Positions 21,766 to 35,389 of a stretch of DNA of 64,000 bases are shown in pieces; the stretch's first letter is position 1; every line of letters begins with the position of its first letter. Origin of the DNA: Flaccisagitta enflata. Taxonomy: Eukaryota > Chaetognatha > Sagittoidea > Aphragmophora. The DNA lies in contig OZ231127.1 in the NCBI GenBank assembly GCA_965153355.1, positions 30,628,001 through 30,692,000 on the forward strand. Reading direction: 5' to 3'. The notes beneath the pieces are model-generated. The model was given only the letters and a program-made list of their open reading frames with translations. It searched no databases and was not told the origin of the DNA. The position numbers were made by a program, and so were the translations under genes.

Positions 21766-23177
21766 TTTATATAACCTATGTCTTAGCGGTCAGCAGTCCC
21801 CTATCCTAAAAAACAATCATTGAAAAAAGTAAAACGTCTGCAGTATAAAATCATTTCTCTTAGATAAATAATAAAAAGAGTATACAATATTGTTACCATG
21901 AATCTGTTCAAAAGCTTTTTACATAAAATGAGAATCTCCATTTCAAATTTTTTTGGAATCCAAGCATTTTTGGACACGCAGTGAATAAAAAAATGATATC
22001 TTTATCTTTTACGGGCCCCTTTTGGGCCTTTTTAGGTACCCCAACCATCATCTACCATCATGATTCTCTTTCCATCAGTCTCTTACATCAAGAAGTATAG
22101 CCCAAACAAATTTGGAAGGATTGGGTCTCTTTAAACAAGACAATTTCTCAAAAAATAGCCAAAATAGGCCATTTTTAGCTTTTTTTTGGGGGTGTGTTTC
22201 CAGGGGCCCCCTTGTAGAGCCCCCAAACCACCAGTAATGAATTCCCCATGCATTTTCTTTTTAATTTGTCTATTTTCCAGGTACTTTTAGTATAATTTTT
22301 CAGTTCTACAGCCTTGAAGTTACAAAATAGTGTTTTTTTCATTTACCAGGTCATTTTGAACCGTAATAACTCGGCCATTTTTTTGGAAATTTCTGCTGAA
22401 ATTTTTTCTGGGATCTCTCAAGATGCATGACTAACCATTTTCAAAAAAAATTGATTCAGGGACCTTGAAATAGTGTTTTCCTGTAAAAAACTCAAAAATT
22501 GGTTTTTTTTTGGTCGAATTTGATTTTTTTAGCATAATTTCAACATGAAGCTGTTCAATAGTGGCCACAAATCTTTGCAGGAAGATTGTTGCATAAATGA
22601 GAAGTTCCATTTCAAATTTTGTAGGAATCCGCATTTTTTAGACCTGCAATGAATAAAAAGTGATATTTTTATGTTTGGGCCCTTTTGGGCCTTTTCTAAG
22701 TACCCTAAACCATCACTTACCATGATGATCATTTTTTTCAGTCTCTTACATCAAGAAGTATTACCACCAAAAAATTTGGGGTTGGGGTCTCATTAAGCAA
22801 AAATTTTCAAAAAATAGCCAAAATAGGCCATTTTTGGCTGTTTTTTAGGGTGCGTTTCTAGGAGCCCCTTGCAGGGCCCTAAAAACATCAAAAATGGAAT
22901 CCTGATGCAATTTTACATAGAAACCACTTTTTTTTTGCCACCCTCAACGATTTTTTTTTTCTTACAAGAAATAACGCAGCTAGCTGAAGATATGCAGGTG
23001 AGGGATTCCCCTCTACCTTCACCCTACCTCCCATCCCCCTTTCCCCTCTCTCCCCCGGCCATGCCTTCTTTTGTGCCATTGAGACGGAGCTGCCCTTTTG
23101 CTCTTCGAGTTCACATAGGGTGAAATTGACATCATCATCAATTCGTTACGTCGTTGCCGTTATATGCCGTCGTGCCG

Positions 23178-23225
23178 TGTCTACCGTAATCATCATCGTC
23201 ATCATCATCGTCATCGTCGTCGTCA

Positions 23226-23270
<45 letters not shown>

Positions 23271-23274
23271 TCTT
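23178..23274 (+). repeat. (GTC)n/(ATC)n microsatellite
   Basis: Trinucleotide tract giving a poly-Val frame. Not a gene. Confidence 0.95.
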
Positions 23275-23433
23275 CTTTTCATTGTTTCTCCACCCAAAAT
23301 TGCCATGGGGACGTGGATTTGGTTTTGATGATGATTCGATCACTTGTTTGAACTTGTTAGTCATGAATTTCTGATGAGATTCACGTCGACGAGAATGAAT
23401 ATGACGGGAAAAACATTTCGATGACGACAAACA

Positions 23434-23811
<378 letters not shown>

Positions 23812-23871
23812 ACGTCCAAAGATGATGGTTTAACAGGAAATGCGATCCATTGGATTATCCAGGTTACATTT

Positions 23872-24380
23872 GTTAGTGGCGTATTCGCTAATTCTTAACC
23901 CGCCTGTCAGCTGGTTGGTTGGTCAATCTCTCGGGTTTGGCATCACTGCCCCTACCCCCAAATACTTGGTATACTTGCTATATTCATCATGAGAATGGGC
24001 TCAACTTGGACTTTCAAATGAAACAGTATTTCACAAAACTTTTCATATTCCTTTTGCATATTAAGAGCCCAATCTCATTGGAAAATTGATTTGGACCATC
24101 TGGGCACTCCGTAATTTATGCTGCAGTTGTATAGAATTGATTTCTGGAGTTATGAGAGAAATTTCTTCTATTGTCATTCTATACAACTTCAGCATTATTG
24201 AATGAGTGCCTAAATCAAGTCCAAATCGACTTTCTAATGAGATCAGGCTCTTAATTTGCAAATGGAATATAGAAAATGCTTGGAAATAATGTTTTATTAA
24301 AATGCCCTAATTGAGCTCATTCTATTCATCATCGAAACTACCCAGTCGCACGCGACTCGAGTTGCCGTGTATTCGGCCTG
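23872..24380 (-). mobile_element. Family A element interrupted by a 330-bp fold-back
   Basis: Decayed hairpin end TAGTGGCGTATTCGCTAA and a (GGTT)-rich tract on the left. GTCGCACGCGACTC..GCCGTGTATTCGGCCTGG is the other end on the right. The fold-back at 23993-24322 separates them. Confidence 0.6.
23993..24322. mobile_element. Fold-back element with about 150-bp arms
   Basis: GAATGGGCTCAACTTGG..TTGCATATTAAGAGCC..TCTCATTGG on the left is inverted on the right (GGCTCTTAATTTGCAAATGG..GAGCTCATTC). AT-rich and non-coding. Confidence 0.7.
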
Positions 24381-25134
24381 GAGATTAGAAGACGAATAGC
24401 TCAAGAGGGATATCAGGAGTGGAGTGTTGTAGGAGAGCATTATCACATACTCGCGCCTGAGACGTGACGCCTCGATAACGAACACGGATCATGAAAACCA
24501 ATGTAACATACGAGGATATACAAGAAAACTCTAAAGAAGATTGAAGTCAAATGGATGGCTGGCAGAGTCGCGTGTGGTTGTTGGATTAGGCTTCTGATGA
24601 AGATCGAAGATTCAGTAACTGCAACTTGTTTGAAATCGATGATGGGGAGGGGGGAAGAGAAGGATGGTTGATATAGCCGAAGTTTGAATTTGTATGTATT
24701 CTATTCTGAGTGGAAATATATACTGAGTTTTTTGAATTTCTAAGTTCAACAATTTTGAGAAAAAAATTATAGTAAAGAATTTGCATTGAATAAACATTTT
24801 TTTAATAAATTTTATCGCACATTTCATTAGACAAGATGACTCGACCGGAATCTGATATTCACCCCTGATGATTTCGCCAAGTGCGCGGGCACTTGCGGGC
24901 ACTTGCAGGCACTTGCGGGTAATTAAATGTACCCGGATTCGTTGCCAGCTAGCGGTGACGCAGGGTGCCTCTAGTCCCTGGCAGCAACAATAAAAACATA
25001 GGAGCAGGGATGTAGAAACTGATATCTATGCCCGGGAAATTCGCCAAGTGTGTGGAAACAAAGCCTTTTCGTCATCGCGTGTGAAGACAACATGGGTGCA
25101 GGGATGTAGAAGGTGGCAATGAAGACTTTGTCTC
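24381..25134. other. Intergenic, no gene seen
   Basis: Contains a short tandem GGCACTTGCGG array at 24888-24920. A direct repeat (TTCGCCAAGTG with flanks, GCAGGGATGTAGAA) occurs near 24870, 25010, 25030 and 25095. Confidence 0.4.
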
Positions 25135-27079
<1,945 letters not shown>

Positions 27080-27286
27080 AACAAGTGACGCGGGGTTACA
27101 ATATCGTTGCGGGTGGGCAGGGGTATCCAACCCCCAACCTCACCCCAACCACACCGTACCCCCAACCCCCCTCCAACACACTCACTCACAAACAATACCA
27201 ACTGCAACATCATAAATACGCGTTTTTCGCGTTTTCAACTCGGACGGACAAAGCCTCTTATAGAGTTGCGTGTCCGCAACTAAAAA
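27080..27286 (+). mobile_element. Family B hairpin element, complete
   Basis: ACAAGTGACGCGGGGTTACA, TGCGGGTGGGCAGGGG, the CCAACC-rich body, CTCTTATAGAGTTGCGTG and the hairpin AGTTGCGTGTCCGCAACT followed by AAAAA. The GGAC tract is short in this copy. Confidence 0.75.
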
Positions 27287-27890
27287 GTCGTTCTTAGGCC
27301 CCTTCTTGGGCCAATGAAAAAAAGAAATTGACCATGTCAGCGCCCAACAAAAATCTCTGTCTTTTCGTCTCAGTCCGACTGATTTGGCTTTTTTGCGTTC
27401 AATCCAGGCTGAGAATGCATCGCCACTGGGCCACTTGATCGAACATGTTTGATTTTCTTTCTTTTTTTGTGTGTGTGTGTTTTTTCTCAATATTATGTTT
27501 GTTGTTTGATCAATCACAAAAGTTTTATTTTGACTCGTCTTATCGGTTTTTGCGTTCTATCATTTGTTCAATGAAATGGGTAAGAATGGCATTCACCGAC
27601 ACGTCCATTACAGTTCAAAAATTGTAATCATACTAGCAGGACAGAGGTATCACTGATCGTATGAATTATCGTCCTTGAACAAACCGTTCCTCTTCCTCCT
27701 TCTTCTTCCCCCTTCTTCTTCCTCCTTCTTCCTCCTCTCCATCTCTCTTTCATCGTGTTCTCTCATCGCTCCTTCGCCGTTGTAAAGATGGCGCTAGAGG
27801 CTCATCCGTTGTGTTTCTCCATTGGAGGGGAAGATATTGTCGTCGCTCGCTGTCGTTGTTGTTGTCGTTGTCGACGTCGATGTGGTCGTT

Positions 27891-27944
<54 letters not shown>

Positions 27945-28514
27945 GGCGTTCAATGGAATGTTTTCTCCACCGGAAGAAAATCGGTGCTGATGACGCAAAA
28001 TTATTCCGTGGAAAAAAGAAATCAGTGTTTCATTATCGCTATCGCTGTCGCCGCCGATACTCTCAATACCTGCAATAATTTCACCAGCAACACTACGCTC
28101 ATCCACCTAGCTTGTCTCTGGTAGAGAGTATCTCTAGTCTCCAGCGCCCCTGCCTATGTCACCTATTTACCTGCCATCGCCACCACTCTCCTCATCCAAC
28201 TTCTTCAGTGAAGAGAGACACTTTCATCTGCCCCTGCCCTCGTCACCTCCTTGCCACCATACGCCCGTCACCACAACACGTAACCACACACATGCAAATC
28301 ACCCCCTCCCCCAGTCAGCCATTTGATACTCTCACTCATCACAGGAAGGAGGTCGGATTTCTGCGGATTTTCGGGGATTAGAATTTATATTGAGTAATAC
28401 TAACTGTTATTCTACTGTAATAGAGATACGTACAATTGCCAAGGCTTTTACGTCACAACTAGACGAAAATCCCGAGTTGAGTTCATGTTAGGTAAGAAAT
28501 GTGGGGAGAAAGAT
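27287..28514. other. Intergenic with CTT-rich and (GA)n tracts
   Basis: CTT/CTTCC-rich at 27690-27755, GTT/GTC-rich at 27850-27890, and (GA)n at 27891-27941. No gene recognised. Confidence 0.5.
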
Positions 28515-28691
28515 AACAAGGCCGAATACACGGCTACCCCAGTCGCGTGTGGGTGGGCAGGGGTATTTTTGAGGTCACTTCATCATTTGGGCAGGAGCAG
28601 TGAGGCCAAAGACCGCAAAAACCCAAAACAAAGTGTGACGGACCAACGGACCAACGGACCGACAAAGCGGGGTGTAGCACGCGACTAAAAA
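28515..28691 (+). mobile_element. Family A hairpin element, complete
   Basis: AACAAGGCCGAATACACGGC, CCAGTCGCGTGTGGGTGGGC, CAGTGAGGCCAAAGACCGCA, GACC-rich tract, and GTAGCACGCGACTAAAAA. The local hairpin arm is missing, since GTAGCACGCGACT lacks the preceding AGTCGCG. The distal motif is intact. Confidence 0.72.
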
Positions 28692-30305
28692 AGAGTGATA
28701 GCATGAGGAGAAATCAGGAAATGTGTATACGAAAAGGATTAATTTCGGTTGTTAGTTGGTGAGGTATGAAAAAAACATGAGATGAAGAAAAAAACCGAAA
28801 TTGTAAGAATTGATGAGAAACAGGACGACAAAACTGCCCGTAAAGGCCGAAAAAGCTTACGCGACTAAAAACTTGAAAACAATCCTTTTTGGAAGTAAAT
28901 ATGGCACGGCCAAGGGGATAGGGAGAGTGAGATTGATTAGCTAAGGGAGAAACACATATATGTAAATTTGTCATGTCCCATGAAGATAAGAAAATGTAGA
29001 AACGATTTCACTTGGTTGTTGATTTATGAGAGTAATGAGACATAACTGTAAATAGACCGGGTCGAACCGCCCGTGGGCGAACTCGGCCCAACAACTTGTT
29101 GGATAAGAGAAAAAGATTACAAGAAACGAAAATCGTAGTGGGTGGGAAAAGTAGGAATCGGAGCGGGGATTAGGAATTAGACGATTGCGTGAAACAGGGG
29201 GAAAACTCAACACGAAACGTTTTGACGTTGGCGAGTTGGAATAGCAAGAATCGTTCCTACACAAACCTATGGGAAGAAAAGAGGACTTTTTTGTTGGGTG
29301 TAACGGGGTTAGAACAGGACCTGAGAATGAGCCTACGAGGCTACTTTCCATCTGAAGTTCCGTGGTTGAGATACGGGTATCAGAGCCCATTTCTTGATGA
29401 CACAGCAATAACAATAACAATACAGTTGAGGTTCACTAGAGTGCATGTCAAGGGACTGAGCAAAATCATGCCTTGGAGTGAAGCTGCTTTTTGTCAATAC
29501 AGAAAAAAAAACTACAAAAACCTCATGGAACAGTGAGTTGTACGCCTTTTAGGTGGGCATGCCTTATTGGCGGATGCGGACAACATTATGCTCACTAATC
29601 TCGTACTACAATAAAGGATCGTGCCGATCATTAGTTAAGAATTTCAAAGTGAAAGCGCGCGGAGATGGCAAATTGTACAACAATTTCGATGTTATTACTT
29701 AAAAGTTTCTTAACTCTTTTTTTTCTTCGCCCCCCAACTTCTGGAAGTTCGAATGAGAATGACGCACATCGAGTCCCAGCAAGCCGTTGTGATATCAGTA
29801 AAGGACAAAGTCACGTGAAGAATTTTGTAAATTCATGTATGGATATTTTGTCTGGTGATTTAAGAAAGTGAAGTCGCTTGAGGGTGGTTGGTATTTTCCA
29901 GCTTGATGGTGTTTCCGGTGATAATGGTGATATTGATGGGTGAAGACTCTTCACTGAAGAGGTTTGACGGTGGTTGAAAGGACATTTCCAAAGCAGGATG
30001 GTGTTTCGGGTGCTACGTGCTGGTGGTATTGGATGATGAAATAGTTAGAGGTCGTTCTGATAGATTATCATGGATATCCTTTGAGCTGGATGATGTCTCT
30101 GACAATGAATTATGGACGTTATGGTGATATTGGATGTTGAAGTGGTTAGAGGGTGCTGAGTTAGCTGTTTTCAAAGCTTGATGTTGTTTCTGGCGCTGTT
30201 TTTGGATATCGTTTTAGGGCCAACGCAAACTGATGGTGAAAAGGAAAGTTGAGGAGGGTACAATGACCGTAAAAGTCGACACGCAGAGCGCCCGAAATTG
30301 TGGCC
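28692..30305. other. Intergenic, no gene seen
   Basis: Several moderate open frames on both strands between 28714 and 29870 show no recognised domain and no good splice sites. A hairpin-element end (ACGCGACTAAAAAC) lies at about 28860. Confidence 0.4.
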
Positions 30306-30373
30306 ATTGGTCAAGGCAAGGTTTTATCCAATCTCAATAAACGGCTAACCAATGACCAAATGAAACTATAAAG
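30306..30373 (+). promoter_or_regulatory. CCAAT/CCAAT/CCAAT-TATA promoter
   Basis: Three NF-Y-type boxes lie at 30306-30310 (ATTGG, inverted), 30328-30332 and 30349-30353 (CCAAT). They are 21-22 bp apart, two helical turns. TATAAAG follows at 30367-30373. This order and spacing is typical of real animal promoters, though no transcript evidence is available here. Confidence 0.55.
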
Positions 30374-30488
30374 TCAAGCCCCTTCCTCCTCAGCCTCTGG
30401 CCTCGGCTTCCCTCATGAAAGGCCTTTGAATTAGTTTTTCTCTCCTTTCCCCTCTTTTTAAAAGAGGAAGCGAGCAAGACCATTAGCT

Positions 30489-30509
30489 ATGGTTAAGGCG
30501 TCTAATGGG
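30489..30509 (+). CDS. Candidate first coding exon (MVKASNG) of an unknown gene
   Basis: ATG about 116 nt downstream of the TATA box, preceded by a 4-codon upstream ORF at about 30414. It runs seven codons into a consensus donor GGG|GTAAGT. A phase-0 continuation exists at 31100-31315 after the acceptor TGTCTTTAG: a GC-rich frame encoding a Pro-rich stretch (SSSPAPPTPPSPQPTPPPP) and then AALSTSLAASLGGVIEGG, ending TAA. That would give only 78 residues and no family is recognised. Another frame of the same GC-rich segment is also open, so the second exon is uncertain. The donor and promoter are better supported than the rest. Confidence 0.28.
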
Positions 30510-31315
30510 GTAAGTCTATCGCCGCACTCACTACCGGCCCTAAAATTCGAGTTGATTTTATTTCCTCGCGAGGGAAATCATGAAAGGTTCAAGCGAATAT
30601 CAGCATTGCTTTACCTTTTTGGAGCCCACTAGCTAACTTACACTGGGATTCTAAATCGACAGAAACGTTTTACGGGTCAATTCTATTTTGGCAAAAATGC
30701 TACTTCGCTAGATCATACATCCCATGACTATAACTGATCTTTAGGGATACGCTCTATCTATGCTTTACTAATGGACACACAACTCTTAAAAGGTCTTTTT
30801 TGACCGAAGCAACGCTCTTCCTCTTCCACATATCTGAGTTTGTCACAATCAAATCACTCCATCTGATCTGCCTTCCAATTTATCACCTCTATTAGCCAGT
30901 TTTAATCCCAAAAATAACGTTATCAATTGCAACAAATCCTATATCCAATGGAGGGAATAACTACTGCATCGCTTCCCCTTCCCACTGACAAATATGATCA
31001 TAGGTTACAATGCAGAACCAATATCGTATAACTAACGAAGCTGATCCAACTTTGAATCGATAGACATTTTTGGTTATAATAGTCCGGTAGTGTCTTTAGG
31101 AGTGCGCGTTTCACTTTCAGCCTCGCAGCCATTTATCAAGCGACGCCTGTGTCGGGTCGGCGCTGTCGTCGTCGCCGGCACCGCCGACGCCGCCCTCGCC
31201 CCAACCGACGCCACCCCCGCCTCAACTGGCGGCGCTCTCTACATCTCTGGCGGCATCATTGGGCGGCGTCATTGAGGGCGGCGTCATTGAGAGCGGCCTT
31301 GTCACGCACGTTTAA

Positions 31316-32036
31316 CATCTCGGCTTCACCCGACGCCAACCGGATGAGGAGGCGAACCAAAAGGAGGAGGAAGAGGAAGAGAAGGTAGAGGAAGAGGAAG
31401 AAGAAGAAGTAATAGAAAAGGGAAGATGAAAGGAAATGGGGTGAAACAGCATTACTAAGGGGGAAAATGAAAAGGTATATGTCTATACTAAATGAGGTGA
31501 ATGACAAAAGGTGAGGGCCGAGGGGCTTAATCGTTCCACATCATGTTGGTGTTGTGTTTAAGTTGATATCCCTTATCTCTTGTTGTTCTTATTGTTTTTC
31601 CTCCCCCCTCTTCTTCTTTTCTAGCACCGATCTCCCCGCTATCCCTCTCAAGGTTGTCTCATGTATGACTTTTTCCTGCTCCCACCCTCCTCATTCTCAC
31701 ATAGCTTGGCTTTTTCTCTTTCGCGGTTCGCTTCATTACCTCGATTTGCATTTTTTATTGCGTTTTTTTCCTCGCATCGGCCGGTTATCGACATTTTCAT
31801 CCCGCCCACGTCAGATGTCTCTAGCTCGCCAGCGAGATGATTATTACCGCCGTAATTAAATGAGCATCGCGCGATACGACGCTTTCACTATGGAATGAGG
31901 AGGGACGGAAGAAAAAGAGAAGAACATGAAGGAAGTACGCGTACGGAAAGGGAGGTCGACACAGCACTGCGACGATGGGATGTATGGGGCAAAGGAGAAG
32001 CTATTACCTTTAGATCTCCTTGGGAAAATGGCTACG
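31316..32036. other. Intergenic, no gene seen
   Basis: GAGGAA-rich at 31340-31410 and pyrimidine-rich at 31580-31720. No exon supported. Confidence 0.4.
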
Positions 32037-32560
32037 TTTTTGGGCAGCGGCCCCAAAGGGGACGAAGTCCTGTAGAATACAGGGGGACTTTTGTTCGTCC
32101 GTTTGTCCGTTTGTCCGTTTGTCCGTTCGTTAGTCCCCCCCAGGCCCTCTCAGGCCTGAAATCTGCCCTCTCAGGCCTGAGTCTGCCCTCTCAGGCCTGA
32201 AATCTGCCCTCTCAGGCCTTGAATCTGCCCTCTCAGGCCTGAAATCTGCCTTCTCAGGCCTGAAACCTGTCCTCTCAGGCCTTAAATCCGCCCTCACAGA
32301 TTCAAGGCCTGAGAGGGCAGATTTCAGGCCTGAGAGGGTAGATTTCAGGCCTGAGAGGGCAGATTTTAGGCATGGGAGGGCTTGAGGGGGACTGACGGAC
32401 GGACAGACGGATAAACGGACAAACAAAAGTCCCCCTGTATTCTACAGGACTTCGTCTCCTTTGGGGCCACTGCCCTGCTTCCTCTCATTCTGATTTACAA
32501 CCACGCAAAGCAGGGCAACGGGTATCGCTAACCACATATTGCCCTTGGGCGACCTGTTAA
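32037..32560 (-). mobile_element. Family E element, well-preserved palindromic copy
   Basis: GGGCAGCGGCCCCAAAGGGG..CCTGTAGAATACAGGGGGAC at the left is inverted at about 32430-32480 (GTCCCCCTGTATTCTACAGG..CCTTTGGGGCCACTGCCC). Inside are (GTCC)-rich tracts and about twelve copies of CTCTCAGGCCTGAAATCTGC, which switch orientation near 32300. The tail CGGGTATCGCTAACCACA matches the E head read backward. Confidence 0.78.
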
Positions 32561-32599
32561 TAATGACCCGTTATCTGATAGTCGGGAAAGCGTTAGATG

Positions 32600-33150
32600 G
32601 TTAGCCCCTATGTAAGTGTAGGTAGAGATGAGATGAGGAAAGGGTTAGCAGCCTCAAAGCAAAACGACCAATGACCTAATGTGGGCTGATAGGGAATCAC
32701 GGAGAATCTTCAGTCATTAGGTTGAGATAGGACTTTTGTGCTTTGAATTGACTAACAATTAGAATTTAGAGCTAGGATTCAATCAAGAAGGCAAGGATAG
32801 AATTTGGGCTTCAAAGCTGGAACATAACCTTGAAGCTGGGATTTGGACCATTAGGCTGGAATTAAGGTCATGCAGCCGTTTAGGTGGGATTTGGGCCATT
32901 TAGCTGAGATTCTAGCCTTGAGGCAACGATTTGAGCCTTGGGGCTGGGGTTTGGGCATCGAGGCTCGGGTTGGGCCTTGAGGCGTGAATATGAAACCCAA
33001 GGCTGGGATTCAGGCCATGCGGCTGAGATATAAGCCTCAGGAAGCCTTGAACCTTGAGAAGAAGGAGGAGAAAGAGAAATTTCCCTTTATGTGCATGCAT
33101 AGGTCATCAGGCCATTCGATGCCGCTGCCCAAAGAGTAGTCCACGTGTAC
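32600..33150 (-). mobile_element. Family E element, degenerate
   Basis: GGTTAGCAGCCTCAAAGC at the left and AGGTCATCAGGCCATTCGAT then GCCGCTGCCC at the right are decayed ends. Internal units are of the type GGCTGGGATTTGGGCCATTT. Confidence 0.5.
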
Positions 33151-33394
33151 AGCTGCCGTATACGTTCACGACCCGCCTTCAAATTCGACCACCAGCGCAT
33201 TAGTCTCATAAATTGATGGGTACCGTATGCCATCTCATCATCACTGCGACGATGTAATCTTACTACAGACCTAAGTATTTGATAATTTTACTATGAAGCA
33301 CCACTGATGGACGGACGGACCTGCAAAGGTAGAAAACGAAAAGGAGATGGAGAAAAAAAGAAGATGATGGAGAAAAATCATCATCATCACCAAT

Positions 33395-33637
<243 letters not shown>

Positions 33638-33742
33638 TTGACGTCGTCATATGCCGATGATGGCGATGATGATGATTTGTCAGGCACGCGAAAGAATAAC
33701 ATCGCTGCTTGCTCAACCTCCCGACCACGTTAACGTCTCTTT

Positions 33743-33748
<6 letters not shown>

Positions 33749-33812
<64 letters not shown>
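33749..33812 (+). repeat. (GA)n microsatellite
   Basis: Pure GA tract. GAG-rich sequence follows at 33930-33965. Confidence 0.95.
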
Positions 33813-33813
<1 letters not shown>

Positions 33814-34139
33814 AAAGGTTTTGAGGGGTTAGGCTCAATATTGCTTCATAATTGTCGCCGGTTTGAAGCCGAAAGGCACCCGTTATTGGATGCTCATCGA
33901 GGAGGAAGAGATGGGAAGAAAAAGAGGAAAGCAGAGGAGGAGGAGGAGGAGGAGGAGGAGAAAGAAGAGCAAAGTGGATAGACGCCTAACGAGATCAGTG
34001 TAGGGGCGGGGGGGTAGAGAGAGAGAGAGAGAGAGACAGAGAGACATTGAAACCAACAGAAACCAACAAAGACAGAAATAGCTAGAGACAAGGCAGGGAA
34101 AGGCGGCCAGACGGACAGACAGACAGGCGAAACAACGAA

Positions 34140-34232
34140 AGAACAAATGAAGGAAAGAAATGAAGAATGACAGAAAGAAAGACAGAAAGACAGAAAGACA
34201 GAAAGAAAGAAAGAAAAAAAAGAATGAAAGGT

Positions 34233-34263
<31 letters not shown>

Positions 34264-34264
34264 C

Positions 34265-34323
<59 letters not shown>

Positions 34324-34475
34324 GGGAAAAAAAGGAAGAAAGAAAGAAGCAATGTATGAAAGAAACACAGAAAAAAAGAAAGAAAGAAAAAGGGAAAGAA
34401 AGAAAGAGAGAAAGTAAGAAAGAGAGGAAGGAATAATGAACGAAAGAAAGACAGAAGGAAAGAAACAAAAAAAAG
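34140..34475 (+). repeat. (GAAA)n microsatellite
   Basis: Tetranucleotide tract with GACA interruptions. Phe/Leu/Ser-rich open frames on the - strand are artefacts. Confidence 0.95.
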
Positions 34476-34992
34476 TCCCTAAAAGGAAGATGCGTTTTAC
34501 AACAAGAATTGAGAAAAGTTAGTGATTTTCTCACAATTCAGCGAATAGAACAAGAGGGGAACAAGCATAAGAGGGATACGACCGAGAGGGAGGCCGGAGG
34601 GAGGCAGAAAGGACTAAGGTGATAAGAACATTTCATGTCTCATATAATCATATTGCTAATATCATTAGTGTGAGCTAGGTAGTGGATGGAGGAAAAAACC
34701 GGAAAGGGAAGGGCAGCTTTCAAGAGAAAATACAGGTTCAGGAATTGTAAGCGGGAGAAAAGGAAATGAGAGTTGATTTAAAACGAAGGTTCACCATATC
34801 TGGCTGTCCTTTGGTTTTCCTTGTAGTTTTCACGGTGTGACAATTTATGCCCCCCCCCCCAAAAAAAAAAAAACACGTTGGAAAAACTTTATCGGGTTCA
34901 AGATATATCGAGAAAACAGGGTAGGGTAGGGTAGGGGACGAGCTACAACTTAAAATTTCTTATTTCTAAGGCTGGGAGCGCATCTCATTTTG

Positions 34993-35389
34993 AACAAGGC
35001 CAGCACCTATAAGTCGCGTGCGGTACATAGATAACTTAAGATGACTTTTATTGACTCAAGATGACTTAAAATGACTCAAGATGACTTAGAATGACTTAAA
35101 AGGCATAAAATGACTGAAATGACTACTTTCACCTATTTGACTTCAGTGACTTAGAATAACTTAGAATGACTTAGAATGGCTTAGAATGACTTAGAATGAC
35201 TTAAAATGACTTAAAATGACTTAGAATGACTTAGAATAACTTAGAATGACTAGAAATAACTTAAAGTATAATAAAAAAGTAAAGTGTGATGGACGGACCG
35301 ACGGACGGACCAACGGACCGATGGACGGACCGACGGACCGACGGACCAACAAAGTGGGTTGTAGAGTCGCGAGCACGCGACTAAAAAAA
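34993..35389 (+). mobile_element. Family A hairpin element carrying a TTAGAATGAC array
   Basis: AACAAGGCCAGCAC and AAGTCGCGTGCGG at the left, then a roughly 230-bp tandem array of TGACTTAGAA-type 10-mers. A GGACC-rich tract and GTAGAGTCGCGAGCACGCGACT plus AAAAAA follow. The array is private to this copy. Confidence 0.75.

Larger units (their letters stand above)
19565..23006. repeat. 3.4-kb inverted duplication with about 1.1-kb arms
   Basis: The left arm 19565-20673 and right arm 21894-23006 are inverted copies. For example, TCCCTCACCTGCATATCTTC at 19565 reappears inverted at 22987-23006, and GTTTTTAGGGCCCTACGAGG near 19673 has its inverted match near 22870. Each arm is itself a tandem dimer with a period near 656 bp: GATGTAAGAGACTGA occurs at 19813 and about 20469. 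The 1.2-kb spacer holds GA-rich sequence and inserted A/B elements. No coding capacity was recognised. Confidence 0.85.

Noticed and set aside
29189-29536. 115-residue + strand ORF of ordinary composition
   Set aside because: No recognised motif, no promoter or splice context, and overlapping antisense frames of similar quality.
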